Below, one piece after another: positions 10,150 through 21,999 of a stretch of 64,000 nt of DNA (positions within the stretch are counted from its first letter, which is position 1; each line of letters begins with the position of its first letter). A program made the position numbers and the translations under genes. The notes below the pieces were generated by a model, which had not been told where the DNA came from, made no database searches, and saw only the letters and a list, made by a program, of their open reading frames with translations. Source of the stretch: Ehretia macrophylla (Eukaryota > Streptophyta > Magnoliopsida > Boraginales > Ehretiaceae); NCBI GenBank assembly GCA_037974665.1, contig CM075778.1, positions 12,141,001 through 12,205,000 on the forward strand, written 5' to 3'.

Positions 10150-12006
10150 TGGGATTCAAAAAAATTTCAAGGATTATAGCATATGTTCATATAAACCTAA
10201 CATTGATGTTATGCAATCAACAAAATTAAAGAATATATATAACAATTATATATCCACAAGAGATAGCTTAGTAAATACCTCTTGAAGACAATCAAAATGA
10301 AGCCCAAATATGAACACTTGATGAAGACACCAACTCTCACACATGTAAGAGTCCTCGTAGGTCCTCACAAACATAGAATGAGTTTCTTCCATCTTCAAAG
10401 TAGTTGTACTAATGTCTTTGATGATGAACCAAGCTTGCATGTTGAATTTTTGAAGGAAAAAAAACATCTTCTATTTTTCTTAGCCATTGCCGTGAGATGC
10501 TTAGAAAAAGAAGAAGATTTCTTTTATGTTGTTATGTGTTGTTTCTTAGTTGCTTGGTCTTGCAAATAGTTAGTGTATTTTAGATATAACCTAGGTAATG
10601 TATATGCACACATACACACACAAGATTATATAGTAAAAATCCACTAACTAGTTTTGCAAAATCCTAGCCAAACATTTTAAAGTTAGTGGAAAAAGAATTA
10701 TATATATAATAGATCTTCCAATTATGCAAATAATTAATTTAACCTAATCACAATTAGTTTAAATCATGGAAACAAGTTTTTCATATTTGTACTTTGACTC
10801 CAAAACTTTTGACAATTACACTTTTGCCCCATTAACTATTAATGGTCAAGCACAACATCGTTAATACCTTAACGTCTTCAAAACAAAATGCAAGCTTAGT
10901 AGAAACCTATTTACAAGTGTTTTATTTTGTGTGACTTTCTAGATTTACCATTATATAGCATTGAGGAAACATTAAACCCTTTCAATGTTAATCGAACCCT
11001 TTTCGATTTGTTTAGAGAATGTCTCCCGTCATTCTCAAAAACACCCTCAAGTTTTTTGAGTGACGTTCTAGCAACTAATGTATCAAGACAGTTTATAAAT
11101 CAATGAAGTCCTATTTAAGTGAATCTATTTATAGTTGCTGATTAACGTGCAATCCAATCATTCTATTAATTGTCCTATAGATCAAGAATCATGATACGAT
11201 TAAGTTCATAAACTCGATACTATGCATAAATCTAAATGGTGTAATGAGATATGACACATGGAAAACTCATTTTTCCATCATTCATACCTCGGCTAATGAT
11301 TTCCTCATTAAACAACCAAGCTTAGATCGCATAGGATATCGCGTCATGATGGAGGTTAATGGATCTTATCTTGACCACTACTTGTCAATCACTATACCTG
11401 ATGGATGAAACTATGAGAGGACGAGTCTTATCCCGTTTGTTGGGACATGCATTATCCAAATGCTAGAAACAAATCTCAATACAGATGACAACCGTATTGT
11501 CTCAAACCAAAAGACTACATGCACAATCGCAACGAATAACATATTATTAATCCTAAGTCATATAATTTGTTATTCAAGTCACATTCAATGATCTATTCAA
11601 CTAATAATCACTCACATGTCAGATAATCACATCCCTATGTTGTTATGGCACGTGGCTCACCATCCTTTATCATTAACATCCCTATGTTAATCAAATGTAA
11701 CAACACATGTGATAGTCCGTAATAGATTATTGAAGTCCCAATCATATAATCTAAGGATTATGAATACTTTGAGTATTTATCATACTAAAAAAATATGTCA
11801 TCATATTCTAATCCTTTTTAGAATACATATCTTTAATGAAAATACTAGAGACTCATTCATATACAAAAGGAATGAGAATATGAATGTCACAATCATGTCA
11901 ATATATAAACAAACATATGGACACTAATGTCGAAAAGTACAAGTTAATGTCAAAATGCCCCAAAATATGTCACACAAATATGTAGCATTAGGGCATATCT
12001 CTGGCA
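10150..12006 (-). repeat. Probable solo LTR of a long-LTR Copia element (minus orientation)
   Basis: Read on the minus strand it begins near TGCCAGAGATATGCCCTAATGC, a start typical of long Copia (Angela-type) LTRs. It continues for about 1.85 kb with no gag or pol. The plus-oriented fragment at 36331-36590 is clearly the same family, with the same order of blocks (GATATGCCCTAA, TGACATTCATATTCTC, GGGTCTCTA-like, ATGTATTCTAAAA). No certain target duplication was found and the left border is approximate. Short ORFs inside, including one at 10282-10569, are not convincing genes. Confidence 0.5.
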
Positions 12007-12401
12007 GAATAATCCCTTAGGACCCTAAGAGATCCACACTCAAAACGTCCAAGGCCCAAACAGCCAAATTAAAGGACAAACCAACTCTTAAGCTCCGGGA
12101 AATAATCCCTAAAAACCTCAAGAGGTCTACGTCTACCAAGAGCTAGCCAAAGAATAAAAGACATACCCAAAAATGACAAAATCCCAAGAGACAAAGTGTC
12201 CAATGGTGAAGTCGCAAAAACCTCAAGTCACAGCAATGGTCTAAAATAGCATAAGCTAATTGATGACACAACCATAAATTGAATAATAATACCACAAGTG
12301 GGAAATAAACAAAGTATATACAACACTAGGGGTCAAAGGCAGTTCCATTCTTTAAAAACTATTTTAAAAAGAAATCCTAACATGAAACAAGGAGGGGGAA
12401 G
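12007..12401 (+). other. Tat non-coding region downstream of pol (right part)
   Basis: No gene seen. It resumes the composition of 9825-10149 and leads to the stop codon of the antisense ORF at 12402-12404. A short ORF at 12298-12519 crosses an insertion border and is not supported. Confidence 0.5.
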
Positions 12402-12423
12402 CTACTCCTCATCAGAGGTTATG
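12402..12423 (-). pseudogene. Last codons of the antisense Tat aORF
   Basis: On the minus strand this short piece reads as an acidic tail (SDEE) followed by TAG at 12404-12402. It continues the C-terminal exon that is found at 20601-20036, on the other side of the 12424-20030 insertion. Positions 12419-12423 are one copy of the TTATG target duplication. Confidence 0.6.
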
Positions 12424-15400
12424 TGTAATACCCAGATCCCTCACGAGACCGGAGCCCCGATCCAAAACCTGAAATCACGAAAAATGAGGGAAAACAGACG
12501 GGGTTTCACCTGTTTCTAGGACTATCAAAAATCCTGCACTCAAAAGGATTGACCAAAACAACAATATATATCATTCATATTATGATTTCCCAATACTATA
12601 AGTTCATCCTAGTCTTTCTCTCAACACACAAGCATGCATTCCTTTAACTATTGAAGATCTTTTAACAATAAGTCGATTATCATACCACTCTAATCTTATC
12701 TACGCAATTTTCTTATCTATTAAGTCCACCAATCATCTTTCAATATTTTAAACAAGCATGCAAGTCCGATAGGCAATAAAGTAATTCACTAAATTATTAC
12801 AAACCATTCACGACTATCAATTCTTACAAGCCTTTAAACTTTACATTACAACCCTCCATGACAACACAGATACATATATAACCCGATACAATTACATTCA
12901 AGATTTCTATGGACTCAACTACTTTACAATCCAAGCCACTTAACTAATTCACATAGAATCACATGTACAGTCAACTAAGGCTAACATATCCAATCACAAT
13001 AACTCTCGGGCTTTCTCTTTAACACTTTTCGAAGGCATTGAACCTGAAATGTTAGAAAAAATGAGTGAGCAACACAGTTGCTTAGTAAGGGAGGGAACAA
13101 TTATCTAGGGAGTTTTCGCCAAGGTTTTTGTACAATGCAAAGATATCATAAAATCAATTAATAATATGAAATACTCAATTCAAACAATAAATTCAAGTAA
13201 CATATTTTAGAAAGCTAAAGATTGGGTAGTAAGTTATAAATTCAATGGCAATACCATATAACCTTTAAGACAACATATACAATTAATAACAAGAAAACAA
13301 TATAGTCATAGGGGCACCACATTAATACAAATGAGTCAATCAATATCACGAATCAATAACACATTTAAAGGAAAACAATCAAGTGTAGCTCCCCAAGGAC
13401 ATAGGGCCCAAGCGAGAGTTACACAATAAGGATATCATGTTGTCCACGAGCACGAATCACGGATCACGATCTACGAACCACGAACCACGAACAGAAACCC
13501 AATATAATAATGATAACAATAATGATAATGATAACGATAAGCCAACATAACCTCAATCACCCTAGTGGGTAGTAGTCGAGGTATACCGGCAAACCCGATA
13601 CCGTCCGGCTTCTCCAACACTACAATGCCTAAATGGTTGCGCAACCACGATATGATTCGATATGATAATATAATATTTCAATAATAATTATAAACACACA
13701 ATTTGATAAGTACATAAGTCGATCAGCATACAATGAGGACAACAAAAGAGGCTGTCATCGCACATAAGCAATTATAATCAATATAACTTTAAACACAATA
13801 TAACCCAACAAAATAGCTCAAACACACATTAACCACACATTATCCATTTTTAATACAAAGCAATAAATCAATTAAAATGCCAAGTAAAATGAATCTCTCA
13901 CCTCTAGAAAGCCAAACCTGTAGGAGTCTAGCCAAGAACCCTTCCAAATCATCCCTAAAGCACCGATTCCCTTCAAATACCATTACATAATACAATCAAC
14001 TACTCACGTGACAAAATTATACAAGCAATTCAACTCACGAAACTCTTTCAATTAGATACATATTGAGTAATATTTAATCAACTCTATTTATGCTTATATA
14101 ACTAGTCTATACACTCAAATTAACAACCAACAATACAACATTCATTAAACTAGCCCTATTCTAGGTAATTCGAGTACACATCGAGCTTCATTATCATTTA
14201 CGATACCTAATTAGTCAATTCCAATTCAATTGCTAGCAATCAAATTCCAACTTTCTTTCAAAAGCCTTTTATATCTCATAACTATAGAACTAGCCATCTA
14301 TCAACCAAGATACATTATAAGTACTCTAGACACCCCATAATTACTTATGAACCATCTCATATAACACAACAAGTAGTATATCAAGTCAATTATAGCAATA
14401 GACTTAACTATATGACTTTACCCCTTAGCTCACTAACTCAATTCAATGCACATACGAAATATGAGTCACACAATCCATAAACTAACTATCCTAGACTTCT
14501 AAATACACTTTATGACCCACTCTAATACCAAAAAACTCTATTTTTAACAGTGTTTAACACAAAAACCTCAGAAATCCTGAGGGTACTTTAAACTACAGCT
14601 ACCTGAACCAACCCCCAAACGAGTGCCATAAAAGTATTTTAAGTACTCCCATACCCAATAAACACTAACTATGATGTTCAATTATACACAGTTCACACTT
14701 TTACGCAAAGCCCCTTTTGATTCCAAGTCAAATATGCAATTCTATTCAAGTTTCAATCAATCTCAACACCTACTATCACTAACCTAGGCTCACTAACATC
14801 AATAGCATCTTTAAAAAATATTAAATCAAGCTCATATCACAAATTGAATCAAAACCCCAAGAAAATACTATTCATTGTCTTATTAAAATTAACCCATTGC
14901 AATAATCAATTAATCAAGCCATTTCACTCCACCAATCAAGTCTCTATAACATGTATATACCACTTTAAGCAAGATTCAAGCACAATATAGCCATATAATA
15001 ACAAATCTAGAAAGTTAAAGTTAGAGTATAATCTTGAAAATACATGCAATTGCAAAATTCCTCACCAAATAAACTTGTAGATGCTAGAACTAGGCTAGGG
15101 AGACCTTGAATCCATTTCAAATCAACTTGGAGAAGTTCAAAATTGCAAGGTTGAAGAAGAAATTCTTGGTTTTCTTGTTCCTATGGCCGATGGCCTTTGA
15201 GGGACAAGGATGGCATTTTTGATTTTGTTTTGTTGGCTAATTGCTTTGTGTATATAATGTATAGTTTATATATTAAGTATAGGTAGTTAAGTTAGGCTCA
15301 AACATTGCAAGACTAAGTTAAAATATGGCCCAAAAATCAGTTAATGTCTAGCTAGCAGAAGAAATGTAAGATGCTCACTATTCACACGGTACATATTTCT

Positions 15401-15648
15401 ACTATTCAAGAAATATCCCTTAAATCACATTCTGAAAATACAAAACAAATAGATTTCGATTGAAAAACATTGAAAAACATCTTTTGAATACAAGAAGTTA
15501 ATGAATTTAATATACGTATTAAATACTATGATTCCCAGTTTATACAAATTAAGGTTATGCACACTTTGTATATTTAATGCAAAATAAAAATTTAACTAAC
15601 TAAAGACACATAAATGCATGTAATCGGCACAAAAGAGTAAATGCACCT
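12424..15648 (-). repeat. Left LTR of the TTATG-flanked element
   Basis: Related to the other TGTAA-type LTRs: GATCCCTCACGAGACCGG at the start, CACGA words at 13446-13490, the palindrome TGGTTGCGCAACCA at 13634-13647. Similarity to the right copy stops at 15648 (after GAGTAAATGCAC). Confidence 0.75.
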
Positions 15649-17641
15649 CGGAATCAAATAAAACTTTCACACTAGCTATATTAGGCAGTTAGTAACAACT
15701 TTTGTGTTTTACAAAATGTCAGACTCCATCGTTTTAAATAGCTGAATTTTTCATTTTCAAAATAACCCTAGAATAGCCTTCAATCTGGACAGTCAAGACA
15801 TAGATGCATTAAATTGGTTATAACTCTATCAATTTAGATCGAAATTAAGCTTTTCTTGATTCCAGAATTATCTACACTCGAAGAGCTTTAATTCTATACT
15901 GAAAACATAGTAGTTGAAGTTTGGAAAAGTAGAGAACTTAATTGTTTAAGTTAGGCTAATGCAGAAGCGTTAAAGTTGTTTCATAGTTTCATTCGTGTTT
16001 GCATTTTTTTGCTATTTTGAGTGGTTTTAAGGTGTCTTTACACGTTGCTTTGGTATATGACTAAGTTGTGCACTCTTAAATGTATTAGTTCCTCAATTAA
16101 GGTGTACATTTAATTCATGATCCCATATGCAATACATTATAGTATAGACTTGTTTGGTTTACTACATGATCATTATGCTAGCTTGACGGAGGCAACCTAC
16201 TTTGTTGTCCTCCAAATATGTTCTTGTTCGATTAGTGCCTACTCTCACTTGGTGTGTTTCCTCAGAGAGTCGGGACGTATTTGTTCCATTGTTAATTAAT
16301 ACAACCAGTCTTATGAACCTCACGGTAGAAGTTCCAATTCCCCTAGGCGACATTAGGCCATCAGGTATAAGTCTCAGCTACCATGGTTTTGGGTTGCCTC
16401 CGGAGTGCCCACTCGTAATTGGTGTGATGAAGATGATTTGACAAGAAAGTTTGAGACTAGCCTTCTCCAACAACTGTTTGAGCAAGCTATATCCTCTTTA
16501 TCTACTCTCTCTTGGTACAACCCTTGGAGAGTAGAATTGAGTATTTGTTTTGATGTTATTGCCATGTATGATGTTCACTCATTAGTTTTTATATATTCTC
16601 GCTTGGTACAACCTTTGAAGAGTAGAATTGAGTATTTGTTTTGATGTTATTGCCATATATGATGTTCACTTATTAGTTTTTATATACTTTCACTTGGTAC
16701 AACCCTTGGGGAATAGAATTGAGTATTTGTTTTGATGTTATTGCCATGTATGATGTTCATTCATTAGTTTTTATATACTCTCGCTTGGTACAACCCTTGG
16801 AGAGTAGAATTGAGTATTTGTTTTGATGTTATTCCCATGTATGATGTTCACTCATTAGTTTTTATATACTCTCGCTTGGTACAACCCTTGGGGAGTATAA
16901 TTGAGTTTCTGTTTAGATGTTATTGTCATGTATGATGTTCACTCATTAGTTTTTATCTACTCTTGCTTGGTACAACCGTTGGAGAGTAGAATTGCTTGAT
17001 TAATATGTTGTTTAATTCGTTTCTTGTAAAATTGACATCCATGTTAATGTTGCTATTCTTGTTGTATATGCATAACACGGTTTTAGAAAGAAGTTTACGA
17101 AAAGATAAAACCTTTGTGAAAACCCTTCCTATTATATCCTCACTGAGCTATATGCAGGATTAGCTCACCCTTCTTTTGACAATTTCAGGTGAGGATTAGC
17201 TGGGCAGGCCATTTTGTGGATGGAAAGCTTATTGACGTGTTTAGTTGGATTTCTGCTTTACTTGATTTGCTAGGCATGTGATTTATTTGCTGTAATGTAT
17301 TAATCTTGTGGACACTTAACTATGTACTAACTTGATACATTACACTTTCGAGGCCTAGTTGTAGTAGTTGGACCTGTGTAAAGTAACTTAGTGAACCCAG
17401 GTCTTGTAATTGGTGCTTGGTGGATGTATTATATTCTATTAGTGACAAAGTTTGTATAATGCGTGTTATTAGAATTGGTGTAATACATAGTTTGATGTTT
17501 TGATTTATGGTAATAGTGCTCGGGCTATTGTTTCGTGCCTTAGCAGACTTAGGAAGAGTGATCTTCTTAAGCCCGTGGCATCACGCCCCCTAGAACGCTT
17601 GAGGATTCGTAAGCTTAAATTTTAATTGTTTGTCAATATTA
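15649..17641 (+). repeat. 5'-truncated plus-oriented LTR of another Tekay-like element
   Basis: The block at about 17129-17200 (CCTCACTGAGC, TTAGCTCACCC, TTTCAGGTGAGG) matches in order the block near 23680-23735 of the Tekay 5' LTR. A tRNA-Met primer site follows at 17642. That makes this the 3' part of an LTR in plus orientation, opposite to the LTRs on both sides. Its left border coincides with the break in the left LTR at 15648. It contains a 91-bp tandem array. Confidence 0.6.
16497..16993 (+). repeat. 91-bp tandem repeat array, five to six units
   Basis: The word CTTGGTACAACC occurs at 16511, 16602, 16693, 16784, 16875 and 16966, exactly 91 bp apart each time. Units share AGAGTAGAATTGAGTATTTG and TGATGTTATTGCCATGTATG with a few substitutions. 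The array lies inside the plus-oriented LTR. Confidence 0.9.
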
Positions 17642-17655
17642 TGGTATCAGAGACC
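17642..17655 (+). other. Primer-binding site (tRNA-Met type) after the truncated LTR
   Basis: TGGTATCAGAGACC matches the initiator tRNA-Met complement for its first 11 bases. Only about 35 bp of interior follow before the right LTR of the surrounding element begins at 17691. Confidence 0.7.
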
Positions 17656-17690
17656 GTTTTAGCAATTAAGAGAAAAATACGGTAGTAACA

Positions 17691-20030
17691 CTAGTGGGTG
17701 GTAGCCGAGGTATACCGGCAAACCCGATGCCGCCTGGCTTCCCCGACACTACCATGCCCAAATCGTTGCGCAACCACAATACGATAATATAATATTTCAA
17801 TAATAATTATAAACACACAATTCGATAAGTACATAAGCCGATCAACACACAATGAGGATAACAAAAGAGGTTGTCCTCGCACATAAGCAATTATAATCAA
17901 TATAACTTTAAACACGATATAACCCAACAAATAGCTCAAACACACATTAATCACACATTATCCATTTTTAATACAAAGTAATAAATCAATTAAAATACCA
18001 AGTCAAATGAATCCCTCACCTCTAGAAACCTAAACATGTAAGAGTCTAGCCAAGAACCCTTCCAAATCATCCCTAAAGTACCGATTCCCTTCAAATACCA
18101 TTATATAATACAATCAACTACTCATGTAAGAAATTATACAAGAAATTCAACTCACGAAACTCTTTCAATTAGATACATATTGAGTAATATTTAATCAACT
18201 CTATTCATGCTTATATAACTAGTCAATACACTCAAATTAACAACCAACAATACAACATTCATTAAACTAGCCCTATGCTAGGTAATTCGAGTACATATTG
18301 AGCTTTATTATCATTTACGGCTTTATTATCATTTAAGACACCTAATTAGTCAATTCCAACTCAATTGCTAGCAATCAAATTCCAACTTTCTTTCAAAAGC
18401 CCTTTATATCTTATAACCATAGAACTAGCCATCTATCAACCAAGATACATTATAAGTACTCTAGACACCCTACAATCACTTATGACCCATCTCGTATAAC
18501 ACAACAAGCAGTATATCAAGTCAATTATAGCAATAGACTTAACTATATGACTTTACCCCTTAGCTCACTAACTCAATACAATGGACATACGAAATACGAG
18601 TCACACAATCCATAAACCAACTATCCCACACTTCTAAATATACTTTATGACCCACTCTAATACCACAAAACTCTATTTTTAACAGTATTTAGCACAAAAG
18701 CTCCAGAAACCCTAAGGGTACTTGGAACTACAACTACTCAAACCAACCCCCAAACTAATAACATAAAAGCATTTTAAGCACTCCCATACCCAATAAACAC
18801 TAACTATGATGTTCAATTACACACGGGTCACACTTTTACGCAAAGCCCCTTTTGATTTCGATGTAATTCTATTCAAGTTCCAATTAATCTCAACACCTAC
18901 AATCACTAATCTAGGCTCACTAACATCAATAGTATCTTTAGAAAATATTAAATCAAGCTCATATCACAAATTGAATCAAAACCGTAAGAAAATACTATTT
19001 ATTGTCTTGTTAAAATTAACCCATTGCAATAATCAATTAACCAAGCCATTTCACTCCACCAATCAAGTATCTTTAACATGTATATACTACTTTAAGCAAG
19101 ATTCAAGCACAATATGTCCATATAACAACAAATCTAGAAAGTTAAAGTTAGAGTATAATCTTGAAAATACATGCAATTGCTAAATTCCTTACCAAATAAA
19201 CTTGTAGATGCTAGAACTAGGCTTGGGAGACCTTGAATCCACTTCAAATCAACTTGGAGAAGTTAAAAATTGCAAAATTGAAGAAGAAATTCTTGGTTTT
19301 CTTGCTCCTATGGCCAACGGCCTTTGAGGGACAATGATGGCATTTTTGGTTTTGTTTTGTTGGCTAATTGCTTTGTGTATATAATGTATAGTTTATATAT
19401 TAAGTATAGGTAGTTAAGTTAGGCTCAAACATTGCAAGACTAAGTTAAAATATGACCCAAAAATCAATTAAAGTCCAGCTAGCACAAAAAATGTAAGATG
19501 CTTACTATTTACACAATATGTAAATCATTTTCCTAATGCCCTCTCTGGACATGCAATGCGCATAATTCTATTTTTCTCATGCCTCCTAAATGACAAGTAT
19601 CATGAGGAAAATATAAAATAAAATAAAAAAACAGTCAAAAACCACTGTGAATAGTACCTATTTCTACTATTCAAGAAATATCCCTTAAACTACATTCCGG
19701 AAATACAAAACAAATAGATTTTGATGCACGTAATCTTAAAATGGTCCAAGTAAGTTAGATTTGTGAGTAGAAGAATTTAATAAAGTAGGTAAAAAAGTGT
19801 CCTCTACTCGGGGTTCATTTTTGTAAAACATTGAAAAACATATTTTAAATACAAGAATTTAATGCATTTGATACACGTATTAAATACGATGATTCCCAGT
19901 TTATACAAATTAAGTTTAAGCACACTTTGCATATTTAATGTGAAATAAGAATTTAACTAACTAAGGACACAAATGCATGTAATCGGCACAAAAGAGTAAA
20001 TGCACATGCAAGCGAGTCTCAAGTCTCACA
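17691..20030 (-). repeat. Right LTR of the TTATG-flanked element, 5' part missing
   Basis: It aligns with 13560-15648 over its whole length. It has about 135 bp (19519-19650) and another block (about 19720-19830) that the left copy lacks. It ends GTCTCACA next to the second TTATG. The palindrome is worn here (GTTGCGCAAC, 17765-17774). Confidence 0.75.
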
Positions 20031-20601
20031 TTATGTGCTCGAGGTCTACTTCTTTATCTGGAGGAGCTCATCCTAGTAAGTTGTTAGGGAAGGACACCTT
20101 AATGTTGTCAAACCAGGCCTTGATCTTATCTAGCATTTGAGCCTTAAACTAGGTATTGCTGTTTTGACAAGCCTTCACAATCATACGGTTGAAGCGCTTG
20201 CTATTCTTGAAGTGCTGAATAGCAATCTCTCCATTTTCTATAATCTTCATTAGAAGGGAATCAACCATCGCTTGAAAGGTATCCCGCTTGGATCGAAGCC
20301 CATCTTGCTCTCTCTAAGCCTGCTCAGCCTTGGAAAAGGTTATCATCAACCCTCTTCTTCTCAATCTCTAGCTTCACCTCTGCCTTAGCCCGAGCCTCTT
20401 TTTTCTCCTCAACTGCCTGCTTTAAGGCTATATGGTGATCCCTAGCCATAGCCAGTTTCTTCTAACGCTCTGCCTTATTTTCTTGTGCAGCCTTTAGCTC
20501 TTAGCTCAAATCTTCAGCAGTCTTGAAATGCTTGTAGAGTTCATCATAAAGTGCAGTCAGGCATTGTAGTGTTCGATAGTAATCTCTAGAGCTACAACAA
20601 A

Positions 20602-20666
20602 CTGGCAAAGCAAACAAAGTTAGTTCAAGGCCAAAAAAGATAGAAATGAAAAATAAGGCCAGAAAC
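20602..20666 (-). other. Intron 2 of the antisense aORF
   Basis: The minus strand reads GACGAG|GTTTCTGG ... TTTGCCAG|TTTG, 65 bp and T-rich. It corresponds in place to the 61102-61180 intron of the second aORF copy, just before the coiled-coil exon. Confidence 0.6.
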
Positions 20667-21146
20667 CTCGTCTACCCCAAAATTGGTATCCCTTATGAGA
20701 CTTAATGGACTAAACTTGTAGAGATAGACCTCGTTAACAGTCCCATCCTGCTCCTGGAACTTGATTTTCTTGGCAGAAGAGGAAGAAGGTTCACATGAAG
20801 GAGTTAGAAAATCCTGGTTAGTACATGGCTGAGCCTCTAAGCTTTGGACAACCTCAGATTGAGCAATCAAAGGAGGAACTATAGGCAAGCTTAGAAGAGT
20901 AGCTCTAAAAGGCTGGAGAACACTAATAGGAATAGCCACGTTAGTAGCAATCGCTATGGTAGCTGCCACTACGGGGCGAAGGCATAGGAACCTGGGCCTT
21001 CACATCCTCAAGATGATTAGTGGACGTCCTGGCTTTCTTGGCAATGGAAAAGACATCTCGAGAGAATTCCTCCCTCAGTTTTTTTTTCTTTTCTAAAGAA
21101 GCAACGACAATAGCCCGAATAGCAGAAGCTGATATTATCTTCATGT

Positions 21147-21216
21147 CTGACAAAGCAACAAGAGAGATCAATAGCTAAAAAGAAAAGAAAAACATAAAGT
21201 ATTAAGGATAATAAAC
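21147..21216 (-). other. Intron 1 of the antisense aORF
   Basis: The minus strand reads GTAG|GTTTATT ... TTTGTCAG|ACATG, with a T-rich acceptor side. The frame after the acceptor (DMKIISASAIRA) matches the frame after the 60572-60646 intron of the second copy (GMDLVDAIEAV), so the position is conserved. Confidence 0.65.
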
Positions 21217-21999
21217 CTACGGCTAAGAAAAGTAGAGCTCCCAATGGGGGTAGAGCTCTTAACAGGAATAGAGCTCTCAACAAGAATAGAACCATCTACA
21301 CGAGCTTTAAAGCCATAAAGCCCAGATGAATAGACCTCCTCAAAAACCAGATAAGTTTTCACGTTGACCCTCTTCCTCCCTGATAAAGCTTTAGCCACTT
21401 ATTGTTCTACAACCTCTAAAGTCGGCCTTTGCCGACCCAGCATGGGGGATACCCCAAAAACGAAGGATCGGCCACCTACTGTCGGAATTCACAAAAATAT
21501 AATTATTTTGCCAAGCTCTATTATTGTCTGGCAACCTTTCCAATGATAGATGATCGGACCTGGTAGAGAAGTAGTGCCACTCACTGGTTGGATCCTAATA
21601 CTTCAGTGAAGAAATGTACCTAAAAGGCCTAGAGCTCAGCTCGTAGCCAGAAGACTTCATTAATCTCCTAAAGCCAACCATTAACCTTCACCCATTAGGC
21701 TAAATTTGCTCAGGACACAACTCAAAAGAGTTAAGAATTTTCTCAATAAAAAGTGGAATGGGCAAGCGGAAAAACTCAAAAACTTCGGTGTAAAAGGTAA
21801 TTTCACCATCACAGGGGATGGTAGTAGGGGCATCCTAAAGAGGAATTCTTTAAATAAAGCCTGGCTAAAAAATCCCTTTCTTCTTCAACTCATCTACAAA
21901 CTGAGGGTTTACTGAACATGCACTGTCATCAATGGCAAAGGTACCACCTACTAACAAAAGAGGAACGGCCATGAAACTACCCATAGGACTAGATGTCCT

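Larger units (their letters stand above)
12424..20030 (-). mobile_element. Rearranged LTR retrotransposon with TSD TTATG, inserted in the aORF
   Basis: The element starts TGTAATACCCAGATCCCTC and ends GTCTCACA, and is flanked by TTATG at 12419-12423 and 20031-20035. Its two outer parts are homologous: 13560-15648 matches 17691-20004. Both LTRs have the same orientation, which is minus judging from the related LTR with a primer site at 1241-1252. The left LTR lacks about the last 26 bp and the right one lacks roughly its first 1.1 kb. The expected interior is replaced by 15649-17690, which carries the 3' part of a plus-oriented LTR and a primer-binding site. No coding domain survives. Confidence 0.65.
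20036..21999 (-). pseudogene. Antisense Tat aORF, main part (putative gypsy-type transposon protein family)
   Basis: On the minus strand this is the main body of a plant retroelement accessory protein of the 'putative gypsy-type transposon' kind. Recognisable blocks are an ITFYTEVFEFF-like and CPEQI stretch (about 21850-21700), a WHYFSTRSDH ... NNYIFVNS block (about 21600-21480), a charged KKKKLREEFSRD segment after the first intron, and a long charged coiled-coil-like region rich in Glu, Lys and Ala (about 20560-20300). Two short AT-rich introns with GT...AG borders fit: 21216-21147 (70 bp) and 20666-20602 (65 bp). Frameshifts (for example near 20960 and 21420) and stops show it is dead. The start codon is at 32858 and the stop at 12402, each beyond an insertion. 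Function unknown; gag-like or regulatory roles have been suggested for such ORFs. Confidence 0.7.

Noticed and set aside
18806-19183. 125-codon plus-strand ORF
   Set aside because: It is LTR sequence; the matching stretch of the left LTR copy (about 14670-15050) does not keep it open, so it is a chance frame.
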